A DNA stretch of 64,000 nt, taken from contig NC_083529.1 in the NCBI RefSeq assembly GCF_032362555.1, forward strand, positions 558,001 to 622,000, in the 5' to 3' direction. Position 1 is the stretch's first letter. Every line of letters begins with the position of its first letter. Below the pieces are notes generated by a model. That model did not search any database, was not told the DNA's origin, and saw only the letters and a program-made list of their open reading frames with translations. This document shows positions 1 to 11,600 of this stretch, piece by piece. This stretch comes from Amyelois transitella. Its lineage: Eukaryota > Arthropoda > Insecta > Lepidoptera > Pyralidae. The position numbers and the translations under genes were made by a program.

Positions 1-938
1 TTGTTTTCATCGCATTGAATTGAAACTGTTTTCTTCCTTCTGGCGTCCTCACCACTCTCTGGAGGAGCCCGGGGTTCCTTGACCGTAGATTGATTGATTG
101 GATCTCGTAAAATTGAAGAAATGCCAAGCGCTTGCTTGGATATATAGGTTTAAGATAGAAAATAAAAGGAGCGTGAGTTCATAGTGGGTAAATCGACAGC
201 GCCATCTTACTGTTTTCTCACAACTATTTAAGAATAGATAGGCATCAATATGTATTGTGACGGTGTTGTAGTTCCACCGATTTCCACTAGATGGCTTTGT
301 TACGAATTACTGATAAGCACTTTTTATACTTATATGCAACTAGAGGCCGCCCGCGACTTCGTCCGTATGGAAACCCTATCAATCCCGCGGGAACTCTGGG
401 ATAAAAAGTAGCCTATGTGTTATTCTGGGTCTTCAGCTACCTACATACCAAATTTCATGGTAATCGGTTCAGTAGTTTTTGCGTGAAAGAATAACAAACA
501 TCCATACAAACTTTCGCCTTTATAATAGTATAGTAGGATTCAGATTCGAAAAATATGTATTCTGAAATAAACATGGAGATGACGAGCCCAAGTCCTTTTT
601 ATTTTCTTCTTTTTTCTATTTTTAAACTAACTAAATCTAACTAAAACTCTTAAAAAAACTAAATAACCAAGGAATAACTAAAAACCTAAAACGTGTTAAG
701 TTCCCCTGTAAAGTTAGCGACGGCCAGACGGGAGTCGCTTCGTGTAAAAACCTGACTCACCCAATCCAGGATCCATGGTCAAGAGCTTACCCCGGGCTCC
801 TCTCCAGAGCGGTTAGGACGCAACCCGGTCTATAGCCAGGAAGAAGAAGACCTAAAAACCTAAATATCCAAGAAATTGTTTGGCAATAAATCTATTCTAT
901 TCTAAATAGTTGAGTAGTGGTGGTACTGACCGTGGGCA
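1..938. other. Region downstream of lig: repeat fragments
   Basis: No gene seen. It contains a LINE/repeat end (about 30-110), a fragment ending in the ttcagtagtttttgcgtgaa type of tail (346-540) and a reverse repeat copy (about 700-860) also found at 14195-14330 and 38470-38600. Confidence 0.5.
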
Positions 939-1025
939 CTAGTTGGGCGCCCAGTAGGACTGCGAGTAGGCGGGCTTGCTCGGCGGCGGCTTCGACGACG
1001 ACGAGCGCCCCGCCGCGCCGCTCTC
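939..1025 (-). CDS. lig: lig exon 23: C-terminus and stop
   Basis: Encodes ESGAAGRSSSSKPPPSKPAY and then SQSYWAPN-stop (TAG at 941-939). The Ser/Lys/Pro-rich run ending AYxxSYWxxN is the conserved C-terminal signature of Lingerer/UBAP2L, so the gene is complete in the window. No convincing polyadenylation signal could be fixed downstream because repeats start almost at once. Confidence 0.5.
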   Translation of the reverse strand, partial: ESGAAGRSSSSKPPPSKPAYSQSYWAPN

Positions 1026-2654
1026 CTGCGCGGACACACACACATACAAACACACATTATTTTGATGTGGATAGACGTCGGGGACGCTAGTCTAAAGAGA
1101 GCTTAGGTAGTATGTAGCTTTAAAAAAATACTTATATTTTCACGTCATTTCTTCAAGCTTCAATCTTATAAAGATTGAAACTTGAAAAATGACGTTATTT
1201 TTTTGTTTTTATAAAATATTGATTTTGATTTAATAAACAGGAAAGATTTGTTTATTTGCATGTTAGTAACGAAACAATATGGAACCGAATTTTGTAGAAA
1301 TTTGGCACACAGAATTTCCACGGCAGCGACGCTCGGCAAAAGCTAGTATTTACAGATAAAACTTAAAACTAATTAACTTTAAGGCGATGGGCAAGCAACA
1401 TGTCACTAGCAATCTCAAATCTATTAGCCTGTCACTATTTAAATCTAAATTTTATTATTAAGCCTATACCAGTAATGGTTATTTAATATTATTATTGTAC
1501 GGCATTAGATCATATTTTATATTTAACAAATTTTTTATTTATACATAATTAATATAAAAAATACATATACATAGGTACATGCTAAAGGCGGGTAGTTGTA
1601 CTTTAAATAAATATATAACAATAACTTATAAATCTTATTAAATGTTAATTATAGTGCTAAATTTTATAAGACTCACGTCACACTTCTATTTCAATATTGT
1701 GTAAAACCATAAAAAAAAATATTCTTTTGTCACCCAAATTAATTTAACAACTCGTTCTACATAAAAGACTAAATGTCACTTGGAAAGTTGTAGTCTCAGC
1801 CCACCCCTCCGGAAAAAGGTTATTTTACAAAAAAAAATTACAGCAAAGTGTGACGCAAATTTGTTCCGTGCGCTCAGCTCAATATATAATCTATATATAT
1901 ATATAATATAAATAATGTATGCGTGTATATATTAACTTACCCGCCTATTATGACTACTGTTCACCCGCGCATCCATCTACAAACGAAAGCAAACACTAAA
2001 AAACCTAATAAATTATAACTCCCCCCTTAATAAGCTTAAGTTTCCATACAACGTTACTTCACTTTTTTTTTAAATATGTTCGGGATACATTACACGGATC
2101 GAGTTAGCCTCGAAGTAAGTTCGAGACTTGTGTTACGAGATACTAACTCAACGATGCTATATTTTATAAATTAATAGATATATTAATTTATTGTTCATAA
2201 CATTTAGATGGATAGCAAAAATGAGATTGAAATATGGCGCCAATTTGCTACACATATAAAAGAGTACGAGTCATAATTATTTACCTAATAAATTATCTTT
2301 CATTTAATTAAATGTATTCGATGATTATATGAAAACTTGGGCTTAAAAAGGTCTCCTAAGGTTTAAATTATGTCATGCAATACGGACATTCATTAATCTA
2401 CATAGTGTACATATATAATATATATATAAAGGTTGTTTGGGTGTCTGTATGCCTTCTGACTGAAAAGTTTTAAAGTGATATGTAGTTAAGGTAAATTAAA
2501 ATTTAAAGTAAATTTAAAATTACTTATTTTAAGTATATAGTTTGACATTTCAATATTTATATACTTATGAACGGTGGCGTGAATTCTGTAGTGGCAAATG
2601 AATTCTGAACCTCTTGCACATTTTTATTGTGGACGAAAATATAAAAATTCATGC

Positions 2655-2697
<43 letters not shown>

Positions 2698-5600
2698 AAC
2701 TACACATGCTATTTTCATTCAATATCTAATTATAATATTGAGAGCATTTTAAACAGTATCCAAATTATCTAAGCAAGTTCAACATGTATTTTTATTTTTT
2801 TTTTCATTTTCTAAACTATAATTTCGATATAATTTTTAAGTTCAAGATTTTAAAATTAATATCAGTTGTATATATAATTTGTAGAAAACATTCTTTCTGT
2901 AATATTCATAAATAATACAGGTATTAAACGCGTACGTAACGTACCTACTTTTGTTTTATCTCTGACGTTTCGAATCATGTTACAATTACATCCGTGGTCA
3001 CCGAAAGCACGCTACGTACGCGTTTAATACCCGTATTATTTATAAATATGTAGTATAATGCAACGTGAAAGTTTAAAATCAGTTATTCTTTCCGTACTTT
3101 TTAGATTAACACAAGATTATTTGAAAGTGACATTAATTTGGTGTGTTTCACAGTTATTTATAAAATTAACAAACTTGCTCAGAAAATTTAAAACTTTCTC
3201 AGAAAATTATTGTCTATTGATGAATTCGTGTCGTGTGGTGATGTGCTGTGATGGTTTAGTGTAGTTGTGGCGTTACCTATTATTTGCATTACCTATTATT
3301 TGCATTATCTATTATTTGCATTACCTATTATTTGCATTACCTATTATTTGCATTACCTATTATTTGCATTACCTATTATTTGCATTACCTATTATTTATG
3401 TTACCCCTTACTGAAAGGTGATTCTCAGAAAACTTGTTTAGAACATTGTCTATTGATGCTATGTTGTGGTGTTCAAAGGTGATACTCTCACAAGACTTGG
3501 TCAGTCATGGTGGTGTAGTGTGGTGGTGGTGGTGGTGTAGTGTAGTGTGGTGGTGTGGTGGTGGTGACGCTGACCTGGTGGTGGTGGTGGTGGTGCGGCG
3601 GCGCGGGGATGTAGAGGTGCGAGCCGGCGCCGAAGGGCGGCGGCGTGCCGCTGTGGAACGTCGCCTTCTCGTAACTCTGCCGGGGACAACGGCACATATC
3701 GTTATTTAGCTAAACGTGGGTTGTTTATAGCTAAATGTAGCGTGGAAATAAAAATATAATAATTTTGATAGGTCTGTTTGCTGAAAAATACATACATAAT
3801 ATAGTCACGTCTATATCCCTTGCGGGGTAGACAGAGCCAACAGTTTTGAAAAACTGGATAGGCCGCGTTCAGCTGTTTGGCTTGATAATAGAATTGAGAT
3901 TCAAATAATGACAGGTTGCCAGCCCATCGCCTAAAAGAATCCCAAGTTTATAGGCCTATCCCTAGGTCGCCTTTTACGAAATCCCTAGGAACGAGACGGT
4001 GGTCCTATTCTTTTTTTATGTTGGTGCCGGATACGACACGACGCCATAGTATTTTTATCATGTTATTAACTGATTTATATTAATACCTTTATCTTAATTG
4101 ACGAACCTGTAGCTCGTAGCATTATGTATATATTATACAAGAGGTCGCCCGCAACTTCATCTCAATCATAACGTAACAATCAATAAGTAAAGTAGCCTAC
4201 ATGTTATTCTGGATCTTCAGCTACCTACATACCAAATTTCATCGTAATCGGTTCAGTAGTTTTTGCGTGATAGAGTAACAAACATCCATACTGACAAACT
4301 TTCGCATTTATAATATTAGTCCCTATCATTCATCATCCCGGCCAGGGCATGATGAGGAAAAAACCTTCTCTAATTGCCCCGGGTTTCGGATGTTTATCTA
4401 TATAAGTATTTATTACAAAATATAGTATCGTTGAGTTAGTATCTCGTAACACAAGTCTCGAACTCACTTCGAGGCTAACTCAATCTGTGTTATTTGTCCC
4501 GTATATATTTATTTATAAGTTATTGACCACTCACATTGACCTTGTTGAGAGCGACGTGCGTCTTGTACATGGCGTTGCTGAGCTCTGTGCCCGCCGCCGC
4601 TGTTTTGTTAGAGCCGCCGGTGTAAGGCCCGCCTGGAAACATTATACAATTATTATTTATTATTATTATTGGAAGAGAATTAATAATATGTGATCAATGT
4701 TTAATTTTTACTTGCCAGTACAAGAAAACGCCAGTTTCGCATGTAAGGACCTAATATTTACACAGAATATGTGCTAGCGCAAATGATTTGTGATTTTTTT
4801 TATGAAAGTTCTAGCCCGAAATAATTATTTCGACTGTGTTTTAAAACTTAAATAATATTATAAGTTTTAACACAGTCAAAATAATTAGTTTATATAAAAA
4901 CACTACACATTTTCATTTAATCTATTCCTACACAGAAAATTTGACAAACCATTTGTGAATTTGTAATTCTAGCCAATAATATTATTGTAATGTGATGTGA
5001 AGGAAGATGTAGTAACAGGAATAGATAAGGGTATGTTAAGATGGATTGGTCATATGCAGAGGATGAATGAAAGCAGGTTGACTAAGGACAATACAAGGAG
5101 AGTGTGGAGGGAAAGGTCGGAGTGGGAAGGCCTAGACTAATGTATCTTGATCAAATTAAGGACGTCCTGGTAAAGGGTCAGGTCAAAAGTACCCGAAACC
5201 GCCGAGCTTGTATGAAGAGAGTTATGAATGTGGATGAAGCGAAGGAAGTGTGCAGAGATCGTGGCAAGTGGAAATACGTAGTCTCAGCTTACCGCTCCGG
5301 GAAAAAGGCGTAATTTTATGTATGCATTATTGTGTGAACAAACCATTTCTTTATTTCACTATCTATTATTACGCAGCTGCGGTGTCCCCTGCGCCCGGGA
5401 GCCCTATAAAAGGCCCGGGCCTTCGCCTTTGGAACTACAGGAGACCTAGGGCGCTGGGGGACAGTCACGGTATATACAGGGAGCTGGGCGAGGCGCACTG
5501 ACCCTTGCTGTAGGAGTCCTGGTCGTAGGGCTGCTGCTGCGCGTAGGAGGAGACCTAGGGCGCTGGGGGACAGTCACGGTATATACAGGGAGCTGGGCGA

Positions 5601-8600
5601 GGCGCACTGACCCTTGCTGTAGGAGTCCTGGTCGTAGGGCTGCTGCTGCCGTAGGAGGAGACCTAGGGCGCTGGGGGACAGTCACGGTATATACAGGGAG
5701 CTGGACGAGGCGCACTGACCCTTGCTGTAGGAGTCCTGGTCGTAGGGCTGCTGCTGCCGTAGGAGGAGACCTAGGGCGCTGGGGGACAGTCACGGTATAT
5801 ACAGGGAGCTGGACGAGGCGCACTGACCCTTGCTGTAGGAGTCCTGGTCGTAGGGCTGCTGCTGCCGTAGGAGGAGACCTAGGGCGCTGGGGGACAGTCA
5901 CGGTATATACAGGGAGCTGGACGAGGCGCACTGACCCTTGCTGTAGGAGTCCTGGTCGTAGGGCTGCTGCTGCCGTAGGAGGAGACCTAGGGCGCTGGGG
6001 GACAGTCACGGTATATACAGGGAGCTGGACGAGGCGCACTGACCCTTGCTGTAGGAGTCCTGGTCGTAGGGCTGCTGCTGCGCGTAGGAGGAGACCTTGG
6101 GCGCGGACACGGCGTTCCCCGAGTACGGGTACACGCCGTACTGGTAGGTGCTGGGCGGCGGCTGGTAGAAGTACGCGTAGCCTGGTGGTAGAGCTGCCGG
6201 GACCTGGGGAAATACATATTTATTCATATAAATACATTACACATTCTAAAGTCCAGGAGTTGATAAAAAAATAGCGTTTCGAAGACCGTACATACATACA
6301 TACATATGGTCACGTCTATATCCTGAGTGGTCCTATTCTTTTTTGTATTGGTGCCGGGAGCCACACGGCACTCGCAAGACTGTGGCGAATTATAATCAGT
6401 AGTTCGCAATCGACGTTGTGCAAACTCGTTATAATAAACTTTGGTTTCATCTTGTTGGCTTTAGGACCATTTCATCATCCCATGGATGCCGTGAGCGGGC
6501 GACTTAGGCATAGGTAGGCTTTTATTATTGGGACACCTCTTGTAAGCTACGGGCTAGCAACCTGTCACTATTTGAATCTCAATTCAATTTCAAACAGCCG
6601 AACGTAGCCTATCATTGTTTTCAAGACTGATAGCACACACCACAAGGAACATAGACGTGATTTTATTAAAAGAACGAGAATTCAATAGAGCAATATCAAT
6701 TCTCTATCATCATGACAAACAGCCAAACGTGGCCTATCACAATATTGTAGACGTGTGTGTGTGTTGGTGTGTCCGTGTGTGTGTCTCCGTGTGTGAGTGT
6801 GTCGGCGCCGCACCTGCTGCGGCGAGGCGGCGTCGGCGCGGCCGAAGCGGTCGCCGGCGCCGAGCCCGAAGCCCGCGTCGCGCGCGCCGCCCGGCCCGTA
6901 CCCCACCTCGTAGTACCCGCCCTGGGGAGGGGAAGTACACATTACTTTCATTCCATCGGCAACTTGAAACAGAACATTCGCATCTTTGAATGATTCCTTG
7001 TCGAAATCAAACGATTTTTATTCAATGTTGATGCAAATATTTTCGTATATACGGAAAACATTAATAAAATCACTACATAGTATAAAACAAAGTCGCTATT
7101 TTAGTCCGTTTGTCTGTATGCTTAAATCTTGAAAATTACGCAACGGATTTTGATGCGGTTTTTTGTAACAGGTACAGTGATTTAAGAGGAAGATTTTTAT
7201 GTATAATTTTTTCCGAATTTTGCACCCGTGCGAAGCCGGGGCGGGTCGCTAGTAATAAATAAAATCATTTTAACAATTTATCTTTAATATGTTACACAGA
7301 TATAATAAATAAATAAATATATACGGGACAAATTACACAGATTGAGTTAGCCTCGAAGTAAGTTCGAGACTTGTGTTACGAGATACTAACTCAACGATAT
7401 TATATTTTATAATAAATACTTATATGGATAAAAGACCCAGGCCAATCAGAAAAAGTTCATTTCCCATCATGCCCTGGCCGGGATTCTAACCTGGGACCTC
7501 CAGTGTCACAGACAAGCGTACAACCGCTGCGCCATAGAGGCCGTGTATTCGATGTTGACGCAAATCTTTTCGTATATACGGAAAACATTAATAAAATAAT
7601 AAATAAAATAATTTTAACAATTCATCTTTAATATATTACACAGATATTATTAGCAATTGTGTCTAGAATATAAAGAAACCTGTGATACGAATCACCACAA
7701 TTAATTTATATAACAAACGAATGAATGTAAATATATATATACAGATCAAATTACGCAGATTGAATTCACCTCGAAATAAGTTCGATACTTGTGTTACGAG
7801 TTACAAACACAACGACTACTATATTTTATAACAAATACTTATTATATAGATAAAAATTTATCTAGGAACCAGGCCAATCAGAAAAAGTTAATGTCTCATC
7901 CTGGCCGGAATTCGAATCCGGAATCTCTAGTATCACAGACAAGCGCACTACCGCTACGCCACAGAGACCGTCAATTTGAGCTACTGGTATAAGGTTTATA
8001 GTACCCGGTTGACCGAGCTTTGCTCGGTCTACCAGAGATGGCGCTGATATAATTCCAAAAACGCGATTTTTAAAATGTTTATATATCTTGGAAACCGAGC
8101 TTTGCTCAAACCTAGGATCTTGATAAATCGATTTCTTGAGCCGAAAAGCCCCTAATCTGTAACTTTCATGAAAATCGTTGGAGCCGTTTGCGAGATCCTG
8201 ATTATATATACACAAGAATTGCTCGTTTAAATGAAAATCGTTGGAGCCGTTTCCGAGATCCTGATTATATATACACAAGAATTGCTCGTTTAAATGAAAA
8301 TCGTTGGAGCCGTTTCCGAGATCCTGATTATATATACACAAGAATTGCTCGTTTAAATGAAAATCGTTGGAGCCGTTTCCGAGATCCTGATTATATATAC
8401 ACAAGAATTGCTCGTTTAAATGAAAATCGTTGGAGCCGTTTCCGAGATCCTGATTATATATACACAAGAATTGCTCGTTTAAATGAAAATCGTTGGAGCC
8501 GTTTCCGAGATCCTGATTATATATACACAAGAATTGCTCGTTTAAATGAAAATCGTTGGAGCCGTTTCCGAGATCCTGATTATATATACACAAGAATTGC

Positions 8601-11600
8601 TCGTTTAAATGAAAATCGTTGGAGCCGTTTCCGAGATCCTGATTATATATACACAATTGCTCGTTTAAATGAAAATCGTTGGAGCCGTTTCCGAGATCCT
8701 GATTATATATACACAAGAATTGCTCGTTTAAATGAAAATCGTTGGAGCCGTTTCCGTGATCCTGATTATATATATACAAGAATTGCTTGTTTAAATGAAA
8801 ATCGTTGGAGCCGTTTCCGAGATCCTGATTATATATACACAAGAATTGCTCGTTTAAATGAAAATCGTTGGAGCCGTTTCCGAGATCCTGATTATATATA
8901 CACAAGAATTGCTCGTTTAAATGAAAATCGTTGGAGCCGTTTCCGAGATCCTGATTATATATACACAAGAATTGCTCGTTTAAATGAAAATCGTTGGAGC
9001 CGTTTCCGAGATCCTGATTATATATACACAAGAATTGCTCGTTTAAATGAAAATCGTTGGAGCCGTTTCCGAGATCCTGATTATATATACACAATTGCTC
9101 GTTTAAATGAAAATCGTTGGAGCCGTTTCCGAGATCCTGATTATATATACACAAGAATTGCTCGTTTAAATGAAAATCGTTGGAGCCGTTTCCGTGATCC
9201 TGATTATATATATACAAGAATTGCTTGTTTAAATGAAAATCGTTGGAGCCGTTTCCGAGATCCTGATTATATATATATACAAAAATCGCTCGTTTAAATA
9301 TAGATATGTACATACCATATGATGAGGCAGCGTGTTCCCCCGCGACAGCAGTTGGTCGTCGTAGGGGTAGGCAGCGGTCCCCGCGGCGCCGTAGAGCGCG
9401 GCCGCGTACCCGGCGCTGCCTATCCCCACGCTCGTGGAGCTCGCCGTCGCCGTGTTGTGAGCTGCAATGTATGTATGTATATGGAAATCAATTAAGTGAT
9501 TGACCTTGCAATGTTTGTATCCTGAGAAGTTTTGAAGAAATTTCAACTAAACGGAAATAATATAAATGAATATATTAACTTGAGATTCCACTTGTAGGGG
9601 ATGGGCTAGCAACCTGACACCATTCGAATCTCAATTCAGTATCAAAGCCATAAAGCTTAACGTCGCCATTCAGTGTTTTTTTTAATCTCGTAAGTCGGGC
9701 TTGCACGTATATGAACGCGCGTCGTAACATTATAAAAAATAAATTAATATAAGAAAGCAATTTTTCAAGAGAAGTCAAGTGTTAAACCTATATAGTTCAG
9801 ACTAGCTGTGTCCGCGACTTCGTCCGCGTGGAATAGTTATTTTGGGCATCATTGAAGCCCTCAAGGATGATTAATTTATCCCGTTTTTTTTTCTTTTTTA
9901 AATTATCCATTATTTCTTCGCTACTAAAAGTTGCAGCGTGATATTATATAGCTTAAAGCCTTCCTCGATAAATGGTCTATTCAACGCAAAAATAATTTTT
10001 CAATTCGAACCAGTGGTACCTGAGATTAGCGCGTTCAAACAAACAAATAAACTCTTCAGCTTTATAATATTAGTATAGATTATTGTCAGTTACGGGTTAG
10101 ATTCCCCTGCGAAGGTTTGTAGGAAGTATAGTCGCAAAGTTACGTTATTCACCACGGGAGATGGAAGGAGCTTTATAGTATTGGTATAGATATAAGATAT
10201 ATTATTATCTCACCAGTAGTTGTGGCCACCTTGGCCGTAGAAGTCTGTGTTGTGGATGTGCTCGTTAAACTGTTGCTGGACGCGACCGAACTCGTGTCAT
10301 ACTGTAAACAATTAATTAAATATGTAATCAAATATTGACGATATAATATGATACATATATGATACTGGTATATAATATTCGTATTGAAATCAAATCAAAG
10401 ACGTTCTGGCAAAAGGCAAGCCGAAACGTGTGGAACGATCGAACGATGGATGAAGCGAAGGAAGTATGCAGGAATCGTAGCAAGTGGAAAGATGTAGTCT
10501 CTGCGTGTATGTACGTATGTGTGTATGGATGCATGTGTATATGTATGTACGTGTGTATGTAGGGTGTATGTAGGGTGTATACCTGCGGCTTGTGCGGCGG
10601 CGGCTGGTAGTAGGCGGTGCCGCTGGTGTAGAGCGCGGAGTACGCGCCCGTGTGTATGTACGTGTGTATGTAGGGTGTATGTAGGGTGTATGTAGGGTGT
10701 ATGTAGGGTGTATACCTGCGGCTTGTGCGGCGGCGGCTGGTAGTAGGCGGTGCCGCTGGTGTAGAGCGCGGAGTACGCGCCCGTGTGTATGTACGTGTGT
10801 ATGTACGTGTGTATGTAGGGTGTATGTAGGGTGTATGTAGGGTGTATACCTGCGGCTTGTGCGGCGGCGGCTGGTAGTAGGCGGTGCCGCTGGTGTAGAG
10901 CGCGGAGTACGCGCCCGTGTGTATGTACGTGTGTATGTAGGGTGTATGTAGGGTGTATGTAGGGTGTATGTAGGGTGTATGTAGGGTGTATGTAGGGTGT
11001 ATGTAGGGTGTATACCTGCGGCTTGTGCGGCGGCGGCTGGTAGTAGGCGGTGCCGCTGGTGTAGAGCGCGGAGTACGCGCCCGTGTGTATGTACGTGTGT
11101 ATGTAGGGTGTATGTAGGGTGTATGTAGGGTGTATGTAGGGTGTATACCTGCGGCTTGTGCGGCGGCGGCTGGTAGTAGGCGGTGCCGCTGGTGTAGAGC
11201 GCGGAGTACGCGCCCGTGTGTATGTACGTGTGTATGTAGGGTGTATGTAGGGTGTATGTAGGGTGTATACCTGCGGCTTGTGCGGCGGCGGCTGGTAGTA
11301 GGCGGTGCCGCTGGTGTAGAGCGCGGAGTACGCGCCCGTGTGTATGTACGTGTGTATGTAGGGTGTATGTAGGGTGTATGTAGGGTGTATGTAGGGTGTA
11401 TGTAGGGTGTATACCTGCGGCTTGTGCGGCGGCGGCTGGTAGTAGGCGGTGCCGCTGGTGTAGAGCGCGGAGTACGCGCCCGTGTGTATGTACGTGTGTA
11501 TGTAGGGTGTATGTAGGGTGTATGTAGGGTGTATGTAGGGTGTATACCTGCGGCTTGTGCGGCGGCGGCTGGTAGTAGGCGGTGCCGCTGGTGTAGAGCG

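Larger units (their letters stand above)
1026..3574 (-). other. lig intron 22: contents
   Basis: AT-rich intron. It holds the 1142-1195 hairpin, a (TA)n run near 2660-2692, a reverse SINE tail (about 2075-2180), a foldback element (2908-3043), the 16-bp array and CAC-rich sequence next to the exon 22 donor. I see no coding exon in it. Confidence 0.5.

Noticed and set aside
7862..9313. 483-codon minus-strand ORF and 369-codon plus-strand ORF
   Set aside because: Product of a 63-bp satellite whose period is a multiple of three; no codon or domain signal.
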